Positions 33,234-43,110 of a stretch of DNA of 64,000 nt are shown one piece after another. Below the pieces are notes generated by a model. The model saw only the letters and a list, made by a program, of their open reading frames with translations. It was not told the DNA's origin and did not search any database. The translations under genes and the position numbers were made by a program. The first letter of the stretch is position 1; each line of letters begins with the position of its first letter. Source of the stretch: Eubacterium xylanophilum ATCC 35991 (lineage in GTDB: Bacteria > Bacillota > Clostridia > Lachnospirales > Lachnospiraceae); the NCBI RefSeq assembly GCF_000518685.1, contig NZ_JAEB01000001.1, positions 186,001 through 250,000 on the forward strand. The letters run 5' to 3'.

Positions 33234-35915
33234 ATGAGACAGAACAAACAGACATTTCAGAGTTTGAAAAAGGTTCTTGCATTCATGTTAGTGTTTGCTA
33301 TGGCTGTTTCAACTTTGGCTGTATCATCAAACTCTGACGCTGCATCAAAGAAAGTTAAGAAAGTAACTATCGGTGCAAAGAAAGGTGTTGGAGTACTTGT
33401 ACTTAAGAAGGGACAGAGCAAGAAGCTTAATGTTTCAGTAAGTCCTAAGAGTGCAAACAAAAAGGTAACTTACAAATCAAGTAACAAAAAGGTAATTAAA
33501 GTATCTAAGAAGGGTGTCGTTAAGGCTGTTAAGGCTAGCGGCTCTGCAAAGATTACTGTTACTTCAAAGTCAAACAAGAAGAAGAAGGCTACTATCACAG
33601 TAAAAGCTGGTAAACCTATTACAAAGATTGGCATTAAGTCATCCGCAAAGGTTAATTGGTCAAGTGCCAACCCAGTTATTACTACAAATCCTAAAACAGG
33701 ACAGAAGACAAAGACATACCCTAGCTTCTCAGCTACTACTAAGAAGACTAAGGGAGCTTTCACATTCATGGCTGGTAGAACTTTGACTGTAAAGACAAAC
33801 ATTACACCATCAAAGGCTACATATAAGTCACTTAAGTGGAAAGCTAACAAGTCTGCGCTTAGAGTAATTTCGTTTGGTTCATATGCTAAGCTTACAATCG
33901 ACAAGAAGTACGGCGGAAAGTCATACAAGGTAACTGTATCAGCTAAGGACGGAAGTGGTAAGAAAGCTACATTTAAGGTAAATATCACTAAGTTCGTTAC
34001 TGACAAGACTCCAGCACCTACAGCTGCACCACTTACAGGTAAAGCTACTGTAGTTGAAGACTTTGAATCATATAAAGTAGGACAGGCATGGGGAAGATAT
34101 ACAGCAGGCGGATATTCTAAGTCAGGACATATGACTGTAGTAACTGACCCAGAGAATGCAAAGAATAAAGTTCTCCAGATTAAGTATGATGGAGAAGAGC
34201 AGGCATTTGACTATGCTCCTGTATTCGATGTTGATCTTTCTAAGCTGAAAGACCAGGAGGGTGCTTCTACTGCATCTAAGACGCTTGGTTCATACTCAGG
34301 TGTTCGTCTTGACGCCAGAGTAGTTGGAACAGGTGGTTCATATACAAGATATAAGAGAATTTACTGCTACTTTGATAAGGCAGGTAATATTAAATCAACA
34401 GACTATTTTGCCGCTAACGACAACAAGTCAGGTTCAGCTCACGTTGACAAAGATGGTAAGAAGGTAGCAAAGGGTGCTGCTAACGAAGAGAAGAGACTTA
34501 GATTTGGTATTGAGAACAGCATGGCTACAGGTACAAAAGATGAATACGGTATCAAGTTGTGGAACGGTACAGAGTCTAAGGAATCAACATATTACTTCCC
34601 ATTTGCTTATGAGAGCAACTGGAGTGATGATGATGTTAATAAGCAGTTCGGTAAGGACTCTTGTACATCAGGATTCAAACTCAAGGATGGACAGACTATC
34701 GGAGGCAAAGCTGTTAATGTTGGATTTGCTACAAGATCATTGTCTATCGATCAGGGTGTTATCAAAGAGTATGATGATACTCTTGTTAATGATAAGAAGT
34801 TCGATGTTGTTATCGGATCAACTTATGATGGACTTCCAAGTTATAAGGCAACAGGTGTTAATGTAACACTTTACATTGATAACGTTCGTCTTATCGAGGA
34901 GGATATCCCTGTTAAGGCTATCAAGATTGATGGTGATTTGGCTGAGGTTAACCCAGGTACTGCAAATACACTTAAAGTTGCATATACACCTGCTAACACA
35001 AGCCAGAAAGAGATTGCATGGTCAGTAACAACTGATGCAGCAAACAAGGATAAAGTAACAATCGATGCTTCAGGTGAGCTTAAGATCGCAGAGGATTTCG
35101 TATTCGGCGAGGGTAATGCTGATAAAGAAATCACTGTAACAGCTACATCAAAGGCTAACAACAAGCTTGTTTCAAGCAAGAAGATTGTTGTTAAGTATGT
35201 TGCTCCAGCAGATTCTGATTTGATTCTCGATCCACTTGGTATGAGAGCAAATGATAAGGTTGATACTGAGGGTGTTGTGATTGAAGCTGCTAAGGATGCT
35301 GAGGGAAATGATTGTGTAGAGTACAAGTTTACAAAGAACAATCAGTCAACATTCATCGAGCTTCCACAGTCAATTAACCTTAACTTGTATGATGCTGTTG
35401 AGGTGAAGGCATATGCTCCAGCACAGATGACATTGGAGTTGTTCCCAGAAGAGCTTGCTGCTAAGATGGCAGAAGGTGTTGATTGGTGGGATGCAGACGT
35501 ATTCGGAGCATCTGCACAGACATATCCATTCTACCTTGGATCACATGCATTAAGACCAGATCATGATGTATATGATCAGGCTGAGGTAGCTAAGTGGGAA
35601 GCTGCTGGTTGTACAGACATCAAGGAAGACGACAAGGGTGTTAAGTACATTCCTAAGGGAACAGCACTTGGAGATATCAGTACAGAAACTGGTGTATTCA
35701 AGGTTGCAGATATTGTAAAAGCAGGTAAGGATATCACTAAGATTAAGTACTTGAGACTCGGAACAAACAAGATTCCTACAGGTATTTACGATGAAGAGAA
35801 GGATGAGGATGATTGGACAAAGGTTCATTACTACATCTATAGCATCAAGTTTGTAGCTAAGAAGGGTAATGATGCAGCAAGTGGATCAGCAGTTTCTGGT
35901 TCAAGTGTTCAGTAA
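33234..35915 (+). CDS. Secreted multi-domain Ig-like / carbohydrate-binding-type protein
   Basis: 893 residues, ATG after AGGAGGTATTACTG. Signal peptide 1-36 (ends SNSDA), lysine-rich Big_2 module about 38-120 (KLNVSVSPKSANKKVTYKSSN), a second one to about 250, then a linker. About 275-550 is a beta-sandwich-like domain that begins VVEDFESYKVGQAWGRY and ends VTLYIDNVRLIEE, the typical start and end of carbohydrate-binding modules. Another Big_2 unit (VKAIKIDGDLAEVNPG) and a second binding-type domain (660-880, ending YIYSIKFVAKK) follow. No glycosidase catalytic motif. With two xylanases just downstream, a role in holding plant polysaccharide is plausible. Confidence 0.75.
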   Translation: MRQNKQTFQSLKKVLAFMLVFAMAVSTLAVSSNSDAASKKVKKVTIGAKKGVGVLVLKKGQSKKLNVSVSPKSANKKVTYKSSNKKVIKVSKKGVVKAVKASGSAKITVTSKSNKKKKATITVKAGKPITKIGIKSSAKVNWSSANPVITTNPKTGQKTKTYPSFSATTKKTKGAFTFMAGRTLTVKTNITPSKATYKSLKWKANKSALRVISFGSYAKLTIDKKYGGKSYKVTVSAKDGSGKKATFKVNITKFVTDKTPAPTAAPLTGKATVVEDFESYKVGQAWGRYTAGGYSKSGHMTVVTDPENAKNKVLQIKYDGEEQAFDYAPVFDVDLSKLKDQEGASTASKTLGSYSGVRLDARVVGTGGSYTRYKRIYCYFDKAGNIKSTDYFAANDNKSGSAHVDKDGKKVAKGAANEEKRLRFGIENSMATGTKDEYGIKLWNGTESKESTYYFPFAYESNWSDDDVNKQFGKDSCTSGFKLKDGQTIGGKAVNVGFATRSLSIDQGVIKEYDDTLVNDKKFDVVIGSTYDGLPSYKATGVNVTLYIDNVRLIEEDIPVKAIKIDGDLAEVNPGTANTLKVAYTPANTSQKEIAWSVTTDAANKDKVTIDASGELKIAEDFVFGEGNADKEITVTATSKANNKLVSSKKIVVKYVAPADSDLILDPLGMRANDKVDTEGVVIEAAKDAEGNDCVEYKFTKNNQSTFIELPQSINLNLYDAVEVKAYAPAQMTLELFPEELAAKMAEGVDWWDADVFGASAQTYPFYLGSHALRPDHDVYDQAEVAKWEAAGCTDIKEDDKGVKYIPKGTALGDISTETGVFKVADIVKAGKDITKIKYLRLGTNKIPTGIYDEEKDEDDWTKVHYYIYSIKFVAKKGNDAASGSAVSGSSVQ

Positions 35916-36122
35916 GCATTCTTCGTGGGAATATTTTAATATTCCAAAACTCCAAACTTGTTTGGAGCTGAATTAAGAAAATAATATTAGTAATTTCGCG
36001 GAATGTTCTGGCTTTTATAGTCAGGCATTCCGTAGTCCATAAATATAATTGATCTATTAGATTAATTGATGGAGTTATTACTAGATTATTTAATAAAATA
36101 TTTTATAATGGAGGGAATAGTT

Positions 36123-37835
36123 TTGAAGAAGAACTACCAAAAGACAATTGCAAAAGCAATGGCAGTTGCTATGGCAGCATCTCTTGTTGCTACAGTACCA
36201 GCTGACGCTGATGCAGCTAAGAAAGTAAAGCTTAGCAAAAAAACTGTAAAAGTTGCTGCAAAAGCAACAACAAAAGTAACACTCAAGAATGTTAAGAAGA
36301 ACAAGATTAAGAGTGTTAAAGTAAAGATGTCCAAGAAGGCAAAGAAGATTGCAAAGGTTTCTTGGAAGAAAAAGTCTGTTAAAGTAAACGTTAAGGGACT
36401 TAAGAAGGGTACAGCTAAGGCTACTCTTAAAGTAACACTTAAAGGTGTTAAGAAGGCTACAAATCTTAAGTTGACTGTTAAGGTTTCAGCTAAGAAGGCT
36501 ACAAAGCCAGCAGCAACTAAGGCTCCAGCAGCTTCAGCAGCAGCAGCTTCAAAGGCTCCAGCAGCTTCAGCAGCAGCAGCTTCAAAGGCTCCTGTAGCTT
36601 CAGCAGCAGCAAGTGCAGCAGCAAGTGCAGCTCCTTCAGCAGCAGCAAGTGCAACTCCTTCAGCAGCAGCAAGCGTTGAGCCAACTCCTGTAGCTTCTAA
36701 GGCTCCAGTTGTAACAGCAGCACCAAAGGTTGCAATGGTACAGGATAATGTTGTTACATTTGGCAAGGAGACAACAGGTGAGTATGGACAGGTTACATTC
36801 AATGAGGATGGAACTGTTAACTTTAAGACAGATAAGCCAGCTGATGAAACAGGAGCAGTTACAGGTTCTGTATTTAACAACGGATGTGTATTCTACCTTT
36901 CACCAGATAAGAAGAAGGTAAGCCTTGAGGGATATCAGTACATCAAGCTTACACTTAAGCTCAGCGAGACTTCAGTCAACTCTGAAGGAAAACCTATGGA
37001 AGTATCTATGATTACTTTCTCAGGTGGAGAAGATCCAGGAAATTACTGGGATAAGCATGATACATGGGGAACAATGGTTGAGTCTAGACAGAACGCTGAT
37101 GGATCAACAACATATATCTACCCAGTTAATGATGAGACTTTCTCAGCTGTTAAGAAAGCAACTGCAGTAGGATTCCTTATTAAGGCAACAGACTATGTTG
37201 GTGATTATACAGGAGAAGAGCCATATAAGGCAGCTGAGGCTACAGTATATGGATTCTCATTCAGCAATACTCTTGAGGATGAGGCTGAAGAGACAGCAGC
37301 TCCTACAGCAGCTCCATCAAGCGAGCCAGTTGTTATTGAAACAGGAGATGTAGAGACAACTACTACAGAGACTGAGTCTTCAGAGACAGCAGCTCCTACA
37401 GAGGCTCCAGCAGCAAATGTTGTTTCATCTGATGTAAACTATGATGTTACAATCGCTGCAGGTACAGGCCAGTACAGCGGATATGTTGCATTTAACATTT
37501 CTGACTTGCTTGCTAAGGTTCCAGAAGGGAAAATTGTAACATCAGTTAAGATTTATGGTACATCAAACTCTAGTGCACTTTTCGCAAACTTGGTAAATAA
37601 GGAAGTTGAAGGTGCAGACCAGTATGGTAACTTTGCTAATAAGTTCGGTCTCGATGAGGCTGCTTTGACAGCAGGTGCTGAGCTTACTGTAAAGAGTGCA
37701 TGCAATCTTGGAAAAGCTACTACAGGAACAACAAATCTTGTATTCCAGAACAATGCATCTCCAGAAAGTGACATTGTTGCTAAGATTACAAAGGTTGAAA
37801 TTTATTTTGGCGATGCTGATGCTGATGTAAAATAA
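36123..37835 (+). CDS. Secreted protein with lysine-rich module, Ala/Ser linker and two binding-type domains
   Basis: 570 residues. TTG at 36123 is chosen because GGAGGG stands just upstream; the ATG at 36066 would add 19 residues before the signal peptide. Signal 1-31 (ends DADA), lysine-rich module 32-120, then a striking linker of repeated AAS, SKAPAAS and SAAP units (about 125-205). A first beta-type domain (about 215-385) begins VVTFGKETTGEYGQVTF and ends ATVYGFSFSN; a Thr/Glu linker leads to a second (430-570), beginning VNYDVTIAAGTGQYSGYV and ending ITKVEIYFGD. Both look like carbohydrate-binding modules of an unassigned family. No catalytic domain. Terminator at 37863. Confidence 0.72.
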   Translation: MKKNYQKTIAKAMAVAMAASLVATVPADADAAKKVKLSKKTVKVAAKATTKVTLKNVKKNKIKSVKVKMSKKAKKIAKVSWKKKSVKVNVKGLKKGTAKATLKVTLKGVKKATNLKLTVKVSAKKATKPAATKAPAASAAAASKAPAASAAAASKAPVASAAASAAASAAPSAAASATPSAAASVEPTPVASKAPVVTAAPKVAMVQDNVVTFGKETTGEYGQVTFNEDGTVNFKTDKPADETGAVTGSVFNNGCVFYLSPDKKKVSLEGYQYIKLTLKLSETSVNSEGKPMEVSMITFSGGEDPGNYWDKHDTWGTMVESRQNADGSTTYIYPVNDETFSAVKKATAVGFLIKATDYVGDYTGEEPYKAAEATVYGFSFSNTLEDEAEETAAPTAAPSSEPVVIETGDVETTTTETESSETAAPTEAPAANVVSSDVNYDVTIAAGTGQYSGYVAFNISDLLAKVPEGKIVTSVKIYGTSNSSALFANLVNKEVEGADQYGNFANKFGLDEAALTAGAELTVKSACNLGKATTGTTNLVFQNNASPESDIVAKITKVEIYFGDADADVK

Positions 37836-37862
37836 TTTCAAGCAAAGTATATAAAGTAATTC

Positions 37863-37895
37863 AAGGTGCATATGCATGCATATGCACCTTTTTTT
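37863..37895 (+). terminator. Terminator after the 36123 gene
   Basis: AAGGTGCATATG and CATATGCACCTT around CATG (the arms form a perfect palindrome), then T run. Confidence 0.85.
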
Positions 37896-38042
37896 CAAAA
37901 CTAGGGAATATAACAAATATATTAAATTGTTTGAGCCTATGGAATGCGATACAGCTAGTGCGCAGTGGGCTTTAAACGGAAGGGCAGAGTTAAGATAACA
38001 CTAAAGAGTAAGCCGTTAGGCGAATAATCTAGGAGGGTTCAT

Positions 38043-40343
38043 ATGAATAAGAATATGAAAAAAGCTATTGCTAGCGTGGTTGCAGCAACTTTGGCTGTAT
38101 CACTGTCTAGTGCTCTTGGCACATCAGAAGCAGATGCTGCTAAGAAAATTAAGCTCTCAAAGAGCAAAGTGACACTAAAGGTTGGAAAAACTAAAAAAGT
38201 TAAAATCAAAAATGTAAAGGCAAAGAAGATTAAGAAGTTGACTGTAAAGTCAAGTAAGAAGAAAGTTGCCACAGTTAAGAAAAAAGGCAAGAATGCATTT
38301 GTAATTAAAGCTGTAAAGAAGGGATCAGCCAAGATTACTGCAAAGGTAAAGGTTGGCAAGAAAACTACTACTTTGAAAGTTAAAGTTAAGGTAACAGCTA
38401 ATGATTCAGCTTCATCAAAATCAGATGATGCAACAACAAGTGCAGCACCAAAAGCAAGTGATGCGCCTGCAGCGAGTGGCGCTCCAGCAGCAAGTGGTGC
38501 ACCTGTAGCAAGTCCAGATGCAACTGCAAAGGCAAGTGAAGCACCTACTGCAGAGCCTACACCTACACCAAAGGCTAAATTTGAGAATTACGAAGAGAGC
38601 TTCGACAATGGCCCTGGTGATTGGGTTGCAAGATTCAGTACAGAAGACAGTGAGGCAGAAGGCCTTAATACAAGAGTTGAAACTCTTGAGTCAGAGCCAG
38701 GTGCTGATGGAACTGGAAAAGCAATTGTAATGAGAGACAGAGTTAAGGGATGGAATAGTATTGGTATAGATTTCACCAACGATGTTGTTGAAGGTGGTTC
38801 ATATCAGGTAACATTCTGGGCTAAGGTTCCTAATTCAGTTCCAGAAGATGATTTTGAAGAAGAAGATGTGATGAATCTTCGTGTTTCTGGTGGATATAAG
38901 TTTGAGGAAGATAGCGACGAGACATACTGCAACTATCCAGCAGATACAGATTATAAAGTATACAAGAATAAGTGGACAAAGTATACAGTAGACTTTACTG
39001 TACCAGAGGCATTTGCTTCTTATACTTTCTACTTTGAGACAAATGGATATGGAAAGATTGATTTTGCAATCGATAACGTATCAATCAAGAGAACAGCAGT
39101 TCCTAAGTCATTTGATCCATCTTTGCCAAATCTCAAGGATGCATATAAAGAGGTTGGATTTAATAGACTTGGTACAGCAGTAAGTTATGATACATTGTTG
39201 AACAAGAACAATCTTGAGTTTGTAAAGAAGCACTTCAACAGTATTACTCTTGGAAATCAGATGAAGCCTGATGCTTTGTTGACAAGAGCTACATTGGAGA
39301 TTCCAGAAGAGGAGAAGGCAAACTTCTCAAGCGTAGTTGACTATGCTAAGTCAATTGGATACTATATTCCAGATGATTATGCAAACTACGAGTGCAACAA
39401 GGATAAGGATGGAAATCTTCTCGTTCCTGAGATTGATTTCAAGACTGTAGATAAGATCCTTAAGATTTGTAAGGATAACAATCTTGGACTTCGTTATCAT
39501 ACATTTATCTGGCACCAGCAGATGCCTAAGTCATTCTTCACAATTGGCTATGTTGACAATAATGACAAGGTTAAGGTTGATGATGTTGTAACTGATAAGG
39601 ATGCTCTTATGAGTCGTGAGGAATTGTATATCAGAACAGTTATGCAGCACCTTATGAACAATCCAAACTCAGATGTAATCTATGCTATGGACGTAGTTAA
39701 CGAGTTTACACACTGCAGAAACGAAGGTGGAGATAATGTATTGAACTCACATAACTGGTGGAAATACGCATTCGGACCAGACTTCGATCCAAAATCTGAG
39801 TATGTAAAGAAAGCATTCGTATATGTATATGATGAGCTCAAGAAAGCTGGTAGAGAAGATAAGGTATCACTTATCTACAATGACTACAGCACATATGCTG
39901 GAAATACAGCAGAGCAGATCATCGATCTTATTAATTCAATTAATACAAAAGATGATATCAACCCATATGGAAAGGTATGTTCCGGTGTTGGTATGCAGAG
40001 TCATATGAGTACTCAGGTAACTACAAATGATATCTCTAGTACAATTAAGAAGTTTGCTGATCAGGGATATGAGATTCAGATTACAGAGCTTGATATTGTA
40101 GATCATACAAAGCAGGATATTGCTGAGAAGGATGCTGCTATCGCAGAGGCATATTACAAAGCAATGGAGACATATATCAAAGCTAAGAAAAATGGTGCGA
40201 ATATTTCAACAATCGTTATCTGGGGACTTACAGATGCGACAAGTTGGCTTGATGGACAGCGTCCACTTCTGTTCGGTACAGATATCTCTGATGTTAAGGA
40301 TGCATTCTTCAAGGTTATTCAGGCCGCTGAGGATAACAAGTAA
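38043..40343 (+). CDS. Secreted GH10 endo-beta-1,4-xylanase with CBM22-type module, paralog 1
   Basis: 766 residues. Cleaves internal xylan bonds with retention. ATG after AGGAGGGTTCAT. Signal 1-32, lysine-rich module 33-118, Ala/Ser/Pro linker 120-178, a CBM22/CBM4_9-like domain 180-352 (RDRVKGWNSIGIDF, YCNYPADTDY, FAIDNVSI), then GH10 from about 360. Acid/base is Glu554 in MDVVNEF; nucleophile is Glu682 in ITELDI. Substrate-site motifs GNQMKPD, HTFIWHQQMP and WGLTDATSW are present. The protein has no sortase or SLH anchor, so the lysine-rich module may keep it on the wall. The next gene is a close paralog. Confidence 0.93.
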   Translation: MNKNMKKAIASVVAATLAVSLSSALGTSEADAAKKIKLSKSKVTLKVGKTKKVKIKNVKAKKIKKLTVKSSKKKVATVKKKGKNAFVIKAVKKGSAKITAKVKVGKKTTTLKVKVKVTANDSASSKSDDATTSAAPKASDAPAASGAPAASGAPVASPDATAKASEAPTAEPTPTPKAKFENYEESFDNGPGDWVARFSTEDSEAEGLNTRVETLESEPGADGTGKAIVMRDRVKGWNSIGIDFTNDVVEGGSYQVTFWAKVPNSVPEDDFEEEDVMNLRVSGGYKFEEDSDETYCNYPADTDYKVYKNKWTKYTVDFTVPEAFASYTFYFETNGYGKIDFAIDNVSIKRTAVPKSFDPSLPNLKDAYKEVGFNRLGTAVSYDTLLNKNNLEFVKKHFNSITLGNQMKPDALLTRATLEIPEEEKANFSSVVDYAKSIGYYIPDDYANYECNKDKDGNLLVPEIDFKTVDKILKICKDNNLGLRYHTFIWHQQMPKSFFTIGYVDNNDKVKVDDVVTDKDALMSREELYIRTVMQHLMNNPNSDVIYAMDVVNEFTHCRNEGGDNVLNSHNWWKYAFGPDFDPKSEYVKKAFVYVYDELKKAGREDKVSLIYNDYSTYAGNTAEQIIDLINSINTKDDINPYGKVCSGVGMQSHMSTQVTTNDISSTIKKFADQGYEIQITELDIVDHTKQDIAEKDAAIAEAYYKAMETYIKAKKNGANISTIVIWGLTDATSWLDGQRPLLFGTDISDVKDAFFKVIQAAEDNK

Positions 40344-40390
40344 TCAAATTGCATAGTTCTGAACAAAATGCAATATAACTAAAATATTAT

Positions 40391-40434
40391 AACCCGTGAT
40401 TATTCCAAATTTAAGGGATGGTCGCGGGTTTTTT
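40391..40434 (+). terminator. Terminator between the two xylanase genes
   Basis: AACCCGTGA pairs with TCGCGGGTT (one G-T pair), with CC/GG further in, then TTTTTT. Confidence 0.8.
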
Positions 40435-40446
40435 CATACCATGCTA

Positions 40447-40475
40447 TTGCAATTATTGTTTTTTTATGGTAAAAT
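40447..40475 (+). promoter_or_regulatory. Promoter of xylanase paralog 2
   Basis: TTGCAA (40447-40452) and TAAAAT (40470-40475), 17-bp spacer. The two xylanases are therefore separately transcribed. Confidence 0.7.
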
Positions 40476-40588
40476 TGTATAGTGAAACTAGAGAAAATGT
40501 CAGATTTTTATGCAAATTTGACATGAAGCTTAGGCTTTGTAGTATTTGAAAATATAAAGTCTAAAGAAATCTATTTGGAGGGTTATAT

Positions 40589-42922
40589 ATGCATAAGACA
40601 ATCAAGAAGACATTGGCCAAATCTATGGCGTTTGCTCTCGCTGTAACTATGGTGGGAACATTGAACGTATCAGATGCTGATGCTGCTAAGAAGATCAAAC
40701 TTAGTAAGAAGAGTGTTACACTCAAAGTTGGCAAATCAAAAACTATTAAAGTTAAGAATGTAAAAGCCAAAAAAGTTAAAAAGTTGACTGTTAAATCTTC
40801 TAAAAAGAAGGTAGTGACAGCAAAGAAAAAAGGTAAGACAGCTTTTGTTGTAAAGGCTGTTTCCAAGGGAAGCGCCAAGGTAACAGCAAAGGTAAAGGTT
40901 GGTAAGAAAACTACTACCTTAAAGCTTAAGGTAAAGGTCTCAGCTAATGCTGCCAAAAAGGGTGGTTCTCAATCAACAGAGACTAGCAAGCCTGCGGATT
41001 CAAGTGCATCACCGGCTGCATCTGGAGCGCCTTCAGCAAGTGAGACACCAAAAGCAGGAAAGGAGACTGCCACACCAGTTCCAACAGCAACACCTGTACC
41101 AGACAAGAGATTCACAAAGCTCGAGGAGAGTTTTGATGGTCCCGTAGATGCAGATGGAAAAGTTAACGGATGGACTGCTAGATGTAATCCTGATGATAAC
41201 AAAGAAGCTGGATTAAATACCAGACTCGAGATACTCGACGAAGGTGTTGAACCGGGAAGTAAGTCAGTAGTACTTAGAGATAGAGCAAAGGGATGGAATG
41301 GTATTTCTATCGACCTTTCAGATACAATTACTGAAGGTGGAACTTATAGAGTAACATTTTCAGCTAAGGTTCCTAATGATGTATCAACAGATGACTTCGA
41401 AGATGATGATGTATTGAATCTTCGTGTTTCAGGTGGATATCAGGTAGAAGAGGACACAGATGCTACATATCGCAACTATCCTGCAGATACAGATTATCCA
41501 GTATATAGAACAAAGTGGACAACTTATACAGTAGAATTTTCTGTTCCGGATGCTATGTACTCATATGAGTTCTACTTTGAGACCAATGGATATGGTACAA
41601 TTCCATTTGCTATTGACAACTTAAAGCTTGAGAGAATTGCGGTTCCTAATCCATTTGACCCAACTCTTCCAAGCCTCAAGGAGACATATGGAAAACTTGG
41701 ATTCGAGAAGTTCGGTACAGCTGTATCATATGATACACTTCTCAATAGTAATAACATGGGATTCATCAACCACCATTATAACAGTATAACACTTGGTAAC
41801 CAGATGAAGCCGGATGCTATGCTCACTAGAGAGGTTCTCAAGATTCCTGCAGAGGAAGCTGATAAGTACAAAGATGTAGTTGAGTATGCAAAAGCACTTG
41901 GATACTATATCCCAGAGGATTATGCAAACTATGATTGTAACAAGGATGCAGAAGGAAATATTCTCATTCCTGAGATTGACTTTAAAACAACTGATAAGAT
42001 TTTGAAGAAGTGCCATGATGAAGGAATTTCAATGCGTTATCATACTCTTATCTGGCACCAGCAGATGCCGAAAGCATTCTTCACAAAGCAGTTTGTAGAT
42101 ACACAGGTGTCATCCGACAAGGAGAAAGATGATCCTTCAGATGTTGTAACAGATAAGGATGCTCTTATGAGTCGTGAAGAGCTTTATATCAAGACAATCA
42201 TGGATCATGTCATGAGCAGTCAATATTCAGATGTTGTATATGCAGTTGATGTGGTTAACGAGTTTACACATTGTACAAATATTTCTAAGCAGATCGGTTC
42301 AGATAACTGGTGGAAGTATGCATTTGGAGAAAACTTTGATCCAGAATCTCCATATGTAAAGAAGGCGTTTGTATTCGCATATGACATTTTGAAGAAGCAT
42401 AACAAAGAAGATAAGGTATCACTCATCTATAATGATTATGATACATATGCACCAGGTACAGCTGAGCAAATCATCTCACTTATTACCAATATAAATAAGA
42501 AGGATGATATCAATCCATATGGAAAGGTATGTGCCGGTGTAGGTATGCAGTGTCACTTCGCAAATGCACATGGAACTGCAGCAAATCTTGCAACAACACT
42601 TAATAAGTTCAAAGAGCAGGATTATGAGATTCAGATTACAGAGCTTGATATCACAAATCAAGGTACAGTTACAGAGACAACAACTGATGAAGAAAAAGCT
42701 GAAATCAACAAGAAGGTTGCTGACAGCTACTATGACATCATGACAGAGCTTATCAAAGCTAAGAAAAATGGTGCCAACATCAGAGCAATTGTCATCTGGG
42801 GACTTACAGATGTGACAAGCTGGAGAGCTGAGAGTCTTCCACTTCTCTTTGGTACAGATGTATCAGATGTGAAGGAGGCATTCCATAAGGTTATTAAGGC
42901 CGCAGAGGATGCTTCTAAGTAA
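40589..42922 (+). CDS. Secreted GH10 endo-beta-1,4-xylanase with CBM22-type module, paralog 2
   Basis: 777 residues with the same order as paralog 1: signal 1-32, lysine-rich module 33-118, linker rich in Thr/Pro/Ser (to about 170), CBM22-like domain 175-352, GH10 355-770. Acid/base Glu558 (VDVVNEF), nucleophile Glu685 (ITELDI), HTLIWHQQMP and WGLTDVTSW. It has an extra loop near 505-520 (QVSSDKEKDDPSD) and a different linker. ATG after TTGGAGGGTTATAT, own promoter. The two probably differ in substrate size or regulation; the sequence does not tell how. Confidence 0.93.
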   Translation: MHKTIKKTLAKSMAFALAVTMVGTLNVSDADAAKKIKLSKKSVTLKVGKSKTIKVKNVKAKKVKKLTVKSSKKKVVTAKKKGKTAFVVKAVSKGSAKVTAKVKVGKKTTTLKLKVKVSANAAKKGGSQSTETSKPADSSASPAASGAPSASETPKAGKETATPVPTATPVPDKRFTKLEESFDGPVDADGKVNGWTARCNPDDNKEAGLNTRLEILDEGVEPGSKSVVLRDRAKGWNGISIDLSDTITEGGTYRVTFSAKVPNDVSTDDFEDDDVLNLRVSGGYQVEEDTDATYRNYPADTDYPVYRTKWTTYTVEFSVPDAMYSYEFYFETNGYGTIPFAIDNLKLERIAVPNPFDPTLPSLKETYGKLGFEKFGTAVSYDTLLNSNNMGFINHHYNSITLGNQMKPDAMLTREVLKIPAEEADKYKDVVEYAKALGYYIPEDYANYDCNKDAEGNILIPEIDFKTTDKILKKCHDEGISMRYHTLIWHQQMPKAFFTKQFVDTQVSSDKEKDDPSDVVTDKDALMSREELYIKTIMDHVMSSQYSDVVYAVDVVNEFTHCTNISKQIGSDNWWKYAFGENFDPESPYVKKAFVFAYDILKKHNKEDKVSLIYNDYDTYAPGTAEQIISLITNINKKDDINPYGKVCAGVGMQCHFANAHGTAANLATTLNKFKEQDYEIQITELDITNQGTVTETTTDEEKAEINKKVADSYYDIMTELIKAKKNGANIRAIVIWGLTDVTSWRAESLPLLFGTDVSDVKEAFHKVIKAAEDASK

Positions 42923-42959
42923 TTAGTTCTCACATATAAAAGTGTAAAATGTTCCGGGG

Positions 42960-42986
42960 GGTCCGTCTTTCTAGACGGGCCTTCCT
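42960..42986 (+). terminator. Hairpin after xylanase paralog 2
   Basis: GGTCCGTCT and AGACGGGCC around TTCT, followed by TTCCTTAT. The T tract is short. Confidence 0.65.
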
Positions 42987-43023
42987 TATAATCAGAAGTG
43001 AGAATTTTGAGCGAAAATTTTTC

Positions 43024-43052
43024 TTGCATTCACTTCTTCTATATGGTAAAAT
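43024..43052 (+). promoter_or_regulatory. Promoter of mscL
   Basis: TTGCAT (43024-43029) and TAAAAT (43047-43052), 17-bp spacer. Confidence 0.7.
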
Positions 43053-43110
43053 AGTTTAGATAGAAAAAAATGGTAATAATATATTTCATAATAGATACTT
43101 GGAGGTAGAT

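Noticed and set aside
33470-34006. 178-codon hydrophobic minus-strand frame
   Set aside because: Antisense of lysine-rich codons (AAG and AAA read as CTT and TTT) produces false membrane-like frames; the same happens at 36134-36880, 38039-38359 and 40561-40956.
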